This document shows, piece after piece, positions 14,926-21,082 of a stretch of DNA of 21,082 bases. This DNA is from a virus. The stretch covers positions 1 to 21,082 of the IMG/VR virus record IMGVR_UViG_3300033145_000122; one strand, written 5' to 3'. Position numbers and translations under genes: made by a program. Numbering within the stretch: position 1 is the first letter of the stretch; each line of letters opens with the position of its first letter. The notes under the pieces are model-generated. The model was not told the origin of the DNA, searched no databases, and was given only the letters and a program-made list of their open reading frames with translations.

Positions 14926-15168
14926 ATGTCCGATTTAATCCCCCAGATAAATTTCACAGACTTCAAGAAGCTGAAGGCAGAGCAACTTAGGAGGCTCAAG
15001 TCCTGTGAGGTCTTCTTTAACAGTGATTATCTGTTCACTTTTGTTAATGGAGATACCGAACCTTCAGGATACCTGAGAACACAGACAGAATTTAAAGCTC
15101 AAACTGCCAATGCAGTTGGCGGGGAAACCCTAGAGCAAATACTGGAGGCAGACCTTGCCTCTGTATGA
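14926..15168 (+). CDS. Small hypothetical protein (80 aa)
   Basis: An 80-residue protein starting MSDLIPQINFTDFKKLKAEQ. A helical basic N-terminal half with a LKAEQLRRLKSCEVFF stretch is followed by a short strand region YLFTFVNG and an acidic C-terminus. The SD AGGAGG (14917-14922) is well placed. It overlaps the downstream zinc-ribbon gene by 14 bases, so translation is probably coupled. No family recognised. Confidence 0.65.
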   Translation: MSDLIPQINFTDFKKLKAEQLRRLKSCEVFFNSDYLFTFVNGDTEPSGYLRTQTEFKAQTANAVGGETLEQILEADLASV

Positions 15169-15379
15169 TTTTAAATGTGAGGCTTGCCAACTGAGGTTTG
15201 ATGCTCTTAAAGGGATTGATGATAGGCATAGTGCTGAATGTCCAAGATGCGGACAAAGGTCAAGGAAACTTATGTCTGTCGCCAACCATACTTTTGGCTG
15301 GAGGTTGACTGAAGACTCGCACCTTCCCACAAAAAACCTTTATAAACGCAAACAGGATGAGTGGGAAAAGAATGTTTAA
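15155..15379 (+). CDS. FmdB-like zinc-ribbon protein
   Basis: This 74-residue protein opens MPLYDFKCEAC and has two CxxC pairs, C8/C11 and C29/C32. This is the arrangement of the FmdB-type 'putative regulatory protein' zinc ribbon (family knowledge). The C-terminus is basic and unstructured. The start is TTG at 15155 inside the preceding gene, with GGAGG at 15143-15147; the conserved M-P-x-Y-x-F beginning supports this choice. Such zinc ribbons are frequent in phages and bacteria but have no settled function; nucleic-acid or protein binding is likely. Confidence 0.82.
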   Translation: MPLYDFKCEACQLRFDALKGIDDRHSAECPRCGQRSRKLMSVANHTFGWRLTEDSHLPTKNLYKRKQDEWEKNV

Positions 15380-15390
15380 GGAGGTAATTT

Positions 15391-16170
15391 ATGGCAACTT
15401 ATAACACAAAAGCATTTGATGTACATAGCAGGCGAATCCACCCCGTCCTATGCAACACGGCAAAGGACGGTAGCGGGACTTGGTATTACGCCCTCGTAGA
15501 TTCAGACGGACACACACAAGTAGATGTCCTATCAGGAGGTGGCGGGACAGAATATGCTGAAGACGCTGCACACACTTCTGGCGATAAGGGTATTATGGCA
15601 TTAGCCGTCAGGGCAAACACAGCAGCAGCAACGGGTGCTGATGGGGACTATGTTCCGTTAATAGTGGATACCAATGGTAGACTGCACGTCTTAGACCAAA
15701 ACTCGGCTGCAATCAAGACAGCAGTTGAACTTATTGACAATGCTATATCGGGCACTGAAATGCAGGTTGATGTGGTAGCTGCACTCCCAGCGGGCACAAA
15801 TGCTATCGGTAAACTTGCTGCTAACACAGGAGTAGATATTGGGGATGTAGATATTCTGTCAATAGCTGCTGGGACAAACCAAATTGGTGCTAGGTCAAAA
15901 TGCACTCTATTAAATAGTGGAGTTTTAGCAGCAGATACCAACATTAAGGGAAGTGCCGGGGATGTATACTGGATAACAATTTCCGATACGGCTGCTCTGG
16001 CTATCGAGCTAAACAACAGCACGGATAACAGTGGCACTGACCTCTGGGCTATTGACTTACCGGCTGACGGTTATGCTCATTTCATTTTTGACCCACCGAT
16101 TGAGTTTAGTGCTGGTATCTACCTAGATGTGACAACAGCAACTTGTAAAGTAACAGTTGGCTATAAATAA
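15391..16170 (+). CDS. Beta-rich structural protein with short GTN repeats
   Basis: This 259-residue protein is probably a virion surface or tail protein. It contains DSDGHTQVDVLSGGGGTEYAEDAA followed by GADGDYVPLIVDTNGRLHVL, a pattern I recall from phage structural proteins. In the middle are the imperfect repeats LPAGTNAIGKL...DIGDVDI and IAAGTNQIGAR (residues about 130-170), short beta repeats as in fibre-like segments. The C-terminal third (about 170-259) looks like a compact beta-sandwich with DTAALAIELNNS and a Thr/Val-rich end. A strong AAGGAGG SD lies 6 bases before the ATG. Function is inferred from neighbours and composition. Confidence 0.65.
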   Translation: MATYNTKAFDVHSRRIHPVLCNTAKDGSGTWYYALVDSDGHTQVDVLSGGGGTEYAEDAAHTSGDKGIMALAVRANTAAATGADGDYVPLIVDTNGRLHVLDQNSAAIKTAVELIDNAISGTEMQVDVVAALPAGTNAIGKLAANTGVDIGDVDILSIAAGTNQIGARSKCTLLNSGVLAADTNIKGSAGDVYWITISDTAALAIELNNSTDNSGTDLWAIDLPADGYAHFIFDPPIEFSAGIYLDVTTATCKVTVGYK

Positions 16171-16181
16171 AGGGGGCTCTT

Positions 16182-17489
16182 ATGTTTGATAAAGCAATAA
16201 GGGATAGTTATGTCCAGAAGCAACTCTTGGGACAGGGGTTCGACCCTGACGAATGGGAGCTATCTGCTGATTACAGCATAAGAAATCCTTACTCAAAGGC
16301 CTATCGTAGTCTGAGGGGAAAAGAACGCCTTGCGATTGTCGGAGGTTTGCCCAAAGTAAGACCTGACCAATTGAAGATTTGTGGGAACGGGCACAATCTA
16401 ACTACTGTAGGATGGGAACGCCTGTCATCTTCTACCTTTGGTGCGACCCCTAATCTTGTGGATGCTGGTGTAGTAGACGGAAAAATTTCACTTGTCAATC
16501 TATTTCCTACCAAGTCAGGGCTGAAGCCTAATCAAAGAATAAGCTGGAGTCCGCAACTATATCTGAAAGGTAAAGAGCAGTCCTGCGGTGAGGCTACCCT
16601 GCTTGAGACCGACCCCTATAATGAGAACTACCATAACAATGTATTGGAATGGGACTACGGGGTGTGTAAGAGGCATCTGAGGCTCATAGAGGGTGGTTTG
16701 CTGGGTAGGTGGGTATTCACTGATAACCCTAATGGCGAAGTTAGGATAAAGTATAACCAGACTGGGGACTTCAAATTAAGTCTAGGCGAGTCTAAAGTCT
16801 CTGACGATGAGGAGTTAATACCTGAGAGTGTATTTGACAGTGAGAAATATCCTCTAGTAATCGCTGATAGTGTAACAGTCTACTCTACCGCTAGTGATGG
16901 TGGGGCTTATGCCACTGATGCTACTTATGCCACAGCCCACGATGCTGCCAATGCCGATACAGTAAGGGCGGGGAACGACTGGACTAAAGGGGGGAATACT
17001 TGGGCAGACCCCAATTATATAGTTGAGAGGTCATTCCTTTACTTCATTCACGGGCTTGCTTCTAATGCCACAGTTTCCGCAGTCACAATGTCCGTCTATG
17101 ATGAAGGCAATAGTAGTGAAACTAATGCCGACCACGCTGATTTAGGTATCTTTGAGGGAGTTCAAGGAGACCCCTTTGACGCAGCCGATTACGGAGACCA
17201 TCTAACAAAGACTACTCTTGGGGCTGCTTCATATTATCCCTACCCGTTGACTGGTGGACAGTATGACGACCTAGCTCTCAATGCTACTGGTCTAGGTTGG
17301 GTTCAAAGTGCGGTTGATGGTGGAACAAATGTTAAGCTATGCCTGAAAGTCAAGGGTGATATAGATACAGCTACCCCGACAGGTGAAAACGCTACCCGTG
17401 TCTGGGCAAGTGAAAGGGGTGCTGGCTACTACCCCAAGCTGGCAATTACTTATACCGTGCCAGCAAGCCGAGGATGGGCGCAAAAATAA
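16182..17489 (+). CDS. Tail/surface protein with C-terminal DNRLRE-like beta-sandwich
   Basis: This is a 435-residue protein. The N-terminal part (1-210) has Trp/Asn-rich loops and no family I recognise. Residues about 225-430 resemble the DNRLRE/carbohydrate-binding-like beta-sandwich found in bacterial and phage surface proteins: a VIADSVTVYSTASDGG strand, RSFLYFIHGLASNATVSAVTMSVYD, then GLGWVQSAVDGGTNVKLCLK and YYPKLAITYT near the end. Such domains bind sugars or hold extracellular proteins together (family knowledge). Receptor contact or head decoration is therefore possible. SD AAGGGGG is followed 8 bases later by the ATG. No signal peptide. Confidence 0.65.
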   Translation: MFDKAIRDSYVQKQLLGQGFDPDEWELSADYSIRNPYSKAYRSLRGKERLAIVGGLPKVRPDQLKICGNGHNLTTVGWERLSSSTFGATPNLVDAGVVDGKISLVNLFPTKSGLKPNQRISWSPQLYLKGKEQSCGEATLLETDPYNENYHNNVLEWDYGVCKRHLRLIEGGLLGRWVFTDNPNGEVRIKYNQTGDFKLSLGESKVSDDEELIPESVFDSEKYPLVIADSVTVYSTASDGGAYATDATYATAHDAANADTVRAGNDWTKGGNTWADPNYIVERSFLYFIHGLASNATVSAVTMSVYDEGNSSETNADHADLGIFEGVQGDPFDAADYGDHLTKTTLGAASYYPYPLTGGQYDDLALNATGLGWVQSAVDGGTNVKLCLKVKGDIDTATPTGENATRVWASERGAGYYPKLAITYTVPASRGWAQK

Positions 17490-17501
17490 GGAGTTATAGA
17501 T

Positions 17502-18794
17502 ATGCCACAGGTAATAGCAGATAGAAACAGGCTGGAAATCAGGCAGAGTATAGGATATAACTTAAATGATATAATCGTGAGTGAAGTAACGGCTACTGTT
17601 GATAATGCTAGTTTACAGGATACATATGGGCTTGCAAAAGGTGGGGATAACGAGTATGCAGGCAGGCAGGTTCAGATAAATACACCTGCGGGAAGTATAG
17701 TTTCTGGCGAGAAGTCCTTTGTCACCTCCCACGATGCAGGGACATTTGATTGCACAATGGCTCCTGTCTTTAGTGATGCTATCACTGATGGTGATACATA
17801 TGAGATGTGGAAAACCTTTACCATTGAAGAGATAAACGACCAGATAAACCAGACTTTAATGGATGTTACCAACGATGCTCTCCAGTTGAAAGAAACCCAC
17901 GACACTTTCACACTTTCCACGAAATATGAGTATGACTGCCTGACTGGTTTTGAAGCACTTCACACGGTAGAATATGTGAGTGCAATAGGAACTGAGAAGA
18001 AAATTCACAACTGTGAGACTGCTTGGGATGAATTGACTGACACCGATGTTACCGCTACTGCGGACACCACATACAATACGGAGGGTGATGCCTGTCTGAA
18101 ATTAGTGGTAGCTGCGGGGTGTGGAGCTGGTGACATTCTGGCCACTGATGATATAAGTTCTACAGATTTATCAAAGTGTGACCAGTTGGAAGTAACGATA
18201 AGGTCGTCTACGGCCTTAGACGCTGGTGACATTCAGGTGCTACTAGATAATACTGCTTCGTGTGCTTCAGTTTTAGAGGCTCTTGACATCCCAGCGACAT
18301 CGGCAAATACAACCACTCGGCATACCATAAGCCTGGCAAACCCCCACTCAGATACCGCTATTATCAGCGTGGGTTTGAAGATGGTAACGGACAAAGGGGC
18401 TTTTACCCTCTATGCCGACCACATAAAAGGCGTTCTTTCTACGTCAAAAATATACAAGACTCTTCACCCCGACTATTTGAGCATAGTCAAGGGTTCTACC
18501 ACATATCTGAAATTAACACCTGATGGTCTTGGGATAACAGGTAATCCTACCCAGCTCAGGTTGAGTGGTTATCAAATACCAGCCTTACTAACCGATGATA
18601 CTACTGACTCAAAGGTTGACCCAGCATACCTTATAGCCCAGGTAACAGGTCATTTACTGATAGGACACGCCAAGAGCAGAAACCTTGATATACACGATAG
18701 GCAAGGGTTGGCAAAATACTGGTTAGGAAGGGCTGAGGTGTTGAAACGGCAACTTAGAACATCAATGAAACCAAATACAAGGTGGGTCGTTTAA
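17502..18794 (+). CDS. Probable neck/adaptor protein with embedded beta-sandwich
   Basis: This 430-residue protein has a composite design. Residues 1-110 are beta-rich (RLEIRQSIGYNLNDIIV... GTFDCTMAPVFSDAITDGDTYEMW) and lead into a helix, INDQINQTLMDVTNDAL. Residues about 165-315 form a jellyroll-like insertion rich in Thr/Asp (TDTDVTATADTTYNTEGDAC... QLEVTIRSSTALDAGDI), similar in style to carbohydrate-binding modules. The end returns to helices, YLIAQVTGHLLIGHAKSRN and QGLAKYWLGRAEVLKRQLR, as in short-tailed-phage adaptor proteins (for example the P22 gp4 / T7 gp11 role). SD AAGGAG precedes it. The adaptor call is inference from layout and position. Confidence 0.5.
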   Translation: MPQVIADRNRLEIRQSIGYNLNDIIVSEVTATVDNASLQDTYGLAKGGDNEYAGRQVQINTPAGSIVSGEKSFVTSHDAGTFDCTMAPVFSDAITDGDTYEMWKTFTIEEINDQINQTLMDVTNDALQLKETHDTFTLSTKYEYDCLTGFEALHTVEYVSAIGTEKKIHNCETAWDELTDTDVTATADTTYNTEGDACLKLVVAAGCGAGDILATDDISSTDLSKCDQLEVTIRSSTALDAGDIQVLLDNTASCASVLEALDIPATSANTTTRHTISLANPHSDTAIISVGLKMVTDKGAFTLYADHIKGVLSTSKIYKTLHPDYLSIVKGSTTYLKLTPDGLGITGNPTQLRLSGYQIPALLTDDTTDSKVDPAYLIAQVTGHLLIGHAKSRNLDIHDRQGLAKYWLGRAEVLKRQLRTSMKPNTRWVV

Positions 18795-18797
18795 GAT

Positions 18798-20612
18798 ATG
18801 GCAAATAGAGTTATAAGCGAAAATGAAGTATTCCTGGGGTCGAACTATTTTAAGACTGAGGGGCAGGTTCGAGCATCTACAATAAGTAGGTTTCCAGCCA
18901 AGATGATAACTGGGGACTATTCATTTATGAATGAGCAGTTTTTGTCTAACTTGATAATGAGTGACCAGCGTGGCGGTGGTATGATTGAGGAGATGGACGA
19001 GAGTATCCACACCGACCGCTACTGGTGGTCTACTTGTAATACAAATTATAAAGGTCATATCGTTTTACCTCGATTATCAGGGAATGTCGGCACTCTAACG
19101 GGTACCACCTTTTCCTATGCAAACTTCAATGGAGAACTATATTTATCAGATGGTAGTAAGTTCTATTCCCTAAATGCTACTGGAACGGGTTTGGATGAGA
19201 TACTGTTCGGAGGAAATTCTATTACAAATGTTACAGATTTAACTGCTGATGGCGATACGCTAATCCTGCATCGCTCTGGCGACACTTATAAAATGAACAC
19301 CAGCGAAGTAGTCTCTAACGCTAGTGTTACTGTGTATCATCTTGGGGTTCATCTCGCAGGCACAGTTTATGCAGTTAGAACAGACACAGGCGCTTTTGGG
19401 ATAACAACCGACCACGGGGTGACTTGGACAGAAAAAACGGCTTTCCCCCGTATAGCTGCTGGACCACCACGAAGGATATTTGTTTATCAGGATGCTAGCG
19501 CAAATATGGTGGTATATATTGCAGCTAAGAGCGGTTTATGGATTTTCGATGCCACAAATGACTTGTGGTTGCCTACTCACCTTACATCACCATTTGAAAC
19601 CTATGGGGGTTACGGCGCAACAACTTGGCAAGATGCAGCCTTTTACAGTGCTGCGTTGGGTATAAAGAAATATACCGTTGCCTCAACAGCAACAATAAGT
19701 AATGTGGGCTTAGATAAAGATGACGGGTTGCCCTCTGAATACAATGGGGAGATTACTAACATCATAGGTGGTGGGGATAATTTCCTTTATGCTCTTGTGT
19801 CTTCATATATAACAGTAGGAACAGGTTACTCAACAGTAATGCAGACAGATGGCAAAGGCTGGTCTTGTTTATGGGCTGATGCAAATGCGGATAAATATGG
19901 TGGTATTATTTCTCCAGCCAGTGGTAAATACCGCCTATACTTTGATAGTAATAAAATTATCTACTATGTGGATATTTCGAGAGGGGTGCTTAACCCCAAG
20001 AAAATATCGGGCTATACCTACGCTGCGGCGGGGATGCACATCGGGTCTTGGTTTGATGCGGGAACGGCTGTCTACCCCAAATTAGCCACAAAGATAAAAC
20101 TGTTTGTAGATGGCGTAACTGCTACTGAAACTATAGTCGTAAAATACAGGATAGACCACGTTAATACGAATAGGGATACTGGCTGGACTACCCTGGGGAC
20201 AATCAACAATGCCACATCAGGTATTTCAGGTGGTAGAGGGACGGTAACTTTTACATTTGGGACAAATGTTGGTATAGCCTTTAAAGCTATTCAGTTCAGG
20301 TTTGACCTGGCTACGGGGACTAGCACCCTAACCCCAGACATTCAAGCCGTAGTTTTATCTTATATGAAGATACTAGACTTGAAAAAGGGTTGGAGTTTCA
20401 CTGTTAATTGTGGTGAAGAATACAAAGGGAATAAGCCTCGCCAACAGGTTGCTGCTCTATGGACAGCCGCAGAAACTCAGACATTATTAGAGTTCACATT
20501 CAGGGATGATTCAACGGAGACTTACTATGTCAAAATACATCCTATGCACGGGCTTGAACCCACCGGACCGAGCTATCAAGCTAAATACAATATAATGGTG
20601 ATAGAGCCGTGA
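18798..20612 (+). CDS. Beta-propeller tail protein, nozzle-like
   Basis: This 604-residue, all-beta protein has repeated blade-like segments. GELYLSDGSKFYSLN, DTLILHRSGDTYKMN, TVYAVRTDTGAFGITTDHGVTWTE, MVVYIAAKSGLWIFDATND and LYALVSSYITVGTG each show the strand-turn pattern of propeller blades; the DHGVTW piece resembles an Asp-box (BNR). Residues about 390-600 form a beta-sandwich tail with a C-terminal domain. In short-tailed phages the gene after the adaptor encodes a nozzle or tubular protein built around a propeller (T7 gp12, P22 gp10), so that role fits. It starts 4 bases after the adaptor candidate, and its stop overlaps the next GTG start. No catalytic residues are evident. Confidence 0.62.
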   Translation: MANRVISENEVFLGSNYFKTEGQVRASTISRFPAKMITGDYSFMNEQFLSNLIMSDQRGGGMIEEMDESIHTDRYWWSTCNTNYKGHIVLPRLSGNVGTLTGTTFSYANFNGELYLSDGSKFYSLNATGTGLDEILFGGNSITNVTDLTADGDTLILHRSGDTYKMNTSEVVSNASVTVYHLGVHLAGTVYAVRTDTGAFGITTDHGVTWTEKTAFPRIAAGPPRRIFVYQDASANMVVYIAAKSGLWIFDATNDLWLPTHLTSPFETYGGYGATTWQDAAFYSAALGIKKYTVASTATISNVGLDKDDGLPSEYNGEITNIIGGGDNFLYALVSSYITVGTGYSTVMQTDGKGWSCLWADANADKYGGIISPASGKYRLYFDSNKIIYYVDISRGVLNPKKISGYTYAAAGMHIGSWFDAGTAVYPKLATKIKLFVDGVTATETIVVKYRIDHVNTNRDTGWTTLGTINNATSGISGGRGTVTFTFGTNVGIAFKAIQFRFDLATGTSTLTPDIQAVVLSYMKILDLKKGWSFTVNCGEEYKGNKPRQQVAALWTAAETQTLLEFTFRDDSTETYYVKIHPMHGLEPTGPSYQAKYNIMVIEP

Positions 20613-20959
20613 CGACCCAAGTTGGTTCAAAGCCAGAGGTTAAAGTATATAATGCGCTGGTTAAACTTGGGATAAGTTTCGACTTTCAATCAGCACAGCT
20701 TGGGGGCAGGCAAGAACTCGGAGGTATGGTTCTTGACTTCTATATCCCCGACCTCTACTTAGGAATAAATGTCCAAAGCGAATACTATCACTACGGCAAT
20801 CCTGAGAGGATTGCTATTGATAAAACACAAAAGGCAATCCTTGAGACAATGGGCATTAAAGTTATCTATATAGATGAAGAGGATGCTTTAAGAAATGCCG
20901 TGTATTATGTGAAAGAGGCCTTAGCGGGACGTGACCACAGTCGGATGAGAGACCTGTAG
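20609..20959 (+). CDS. Small PD-(D/E)xK/Vsr-like nuclease-fold protein
   Basis: A 116-residue protein with the layout of small restriction-endonuclease-fold proteins (DUF559/Vsr-like). It has E10 in the first helix, then GGMVLDFYIPD with D43, a strand GINVQSEYYH, and the late helix-strand IDKTQKAILETMGIKVIYID. In relatives the strand usually reads 'I-E-x-x-G-x-x-H'; here the acid is N54 (GINVQ), although E58 and H61 are near. The site may be altered or inactive. It starts with GTG at 20609, overlapping the preceding TGA by 4 bases. Its placement in a tail operon is common for phage nuclease-like genes, but its role is unknown. Confidence 0.55.
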   Translation: MTTQVGSKPEVKVYNALVKLGISFDFQSAQLGGRQELGGMVLDFYIPDLYLGINVQSEYYHYGNPERIAIDKTQKAILETMGIKVIYIDEEDALRNAVYYVKEALAGRDHSRMRDL

Positions 20960-20993
20960 ATTAGTCTGGGGAACTAACTTTGAGAGGTATGTT

Positions 20994-21082
20994 ATGACTG
21001 AGAAATTGAAAGTAAGCCAACGGGACGAACTCTTAATCAGGATTGACGAAAGGACTAGCGAGTTACCAGAGATGAAAAAACA
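20994..21082 (+). CDS. Partial small protein, C-terminus beyond the window
   Basis: The ATG at 20994 follows GAGAGG (20982-20987) and opens MTEKLKVSQRDELLIRIDERTSELPEMKK up to the right edge. The ELLIRIDERTSELPEM piece resembles a short helical coiled-coil protein that I recall near lysis/holin genes in many phages. With only 29 codons visible, this is a weak lead. The 34-base gap after the nuclease-like gene carries nothing else recognisable. Confidence 0.5.
   Translation, partial: MTEKLKVSQRDELLIRIDERTSELPEMKK

Noticed and set aside
15648-16037. Minus-strand open frame of 129 codons
   Set aside because: It lies wholly inside the beta-rich structural gene, has no ribosome site, and reads as low-quality protein.

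Overview
The window reads as the late, structural half of a tailed double-stranded DNA phage (Caudoviricetes) or prophage of a bacterium. Every complete gene lies on the + strand in tightly packed, often overlapping order. Most genes have strong AGGAGG-type ribosome binding sites, starts are mixed ATG/GTG/TTG, and all three standard stop codons are used. The order small terminase, large terminase, portal, large internal protein, scaffold, major capsid, head and tail proteins is the classical DNA-packaging and morphogenesis module. No tail sheath, tail tube or tape-measure gene is seen. The genes after the capsid include an adaptor-like protein and a beta-propeller, nozzle-like protein, so a short-tailed (podovirus-like) particle is my best inference. 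The host cannot be named from the sequence; an uncultivated bacterial host is likely.

Layout. Positions 1-165 hold a divergent junction: a minus-strand gene leaves the window to the left behind a good SD and a plausible sigma70 promoter. Positions 166-2433 are the terminase block: TerS, a small protein with Val-Ile-Pro repeats, and TerL. Positions 2434-4156 are an accessory block between TerL and portal. It holds a metallophosphoesterase whose only sensible start is a non-canonical ATC codon, a DUF4406/deoxyribosyltransferase-like protein, and about 530 bases without a protein gene. That stretch contains a tRNA-Leu/group-I-intron-like structured RNA, two strong hairpins, a clear tRNA-Asp(GTC) and a paired direct repeat.

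Positions 4157-14333 are the head genes: a 46-residue basic protein, portal, a Pro/Gln-rich protein, a 1473-residue probable internal virion protein with a 30-bp tandem repeat, scaffold, major capsid, and a decoration-like protein. Positions 14393-20612 are head-completion, tail and surface proteins: small hypotheticals, an FmdB-like zinc ribbon, beta-rich surface proteins, an adaptor candidate and a beta-propeller. After these come a small nuclease-fold protein that has lost one expected acidic residue and the start of another small gene.

How the parts work together (family knowledge plus inference): TerS and TerL bind and pump DNA through the portal into a shell built from scaffold and major capsid. 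The large internal protein may be ejected with the DNA. The later genes stabilise the head, form the neck and tail, and contact the host. The phosphoesterase, DUF4406 protein, tRNA and structured RNA are accessory functions. The most interesting points are the 3681-3970 RNA region, the ATC start, the missing TerL nuclease aspartate, and the hairpins flanking the gene after the major capsid.
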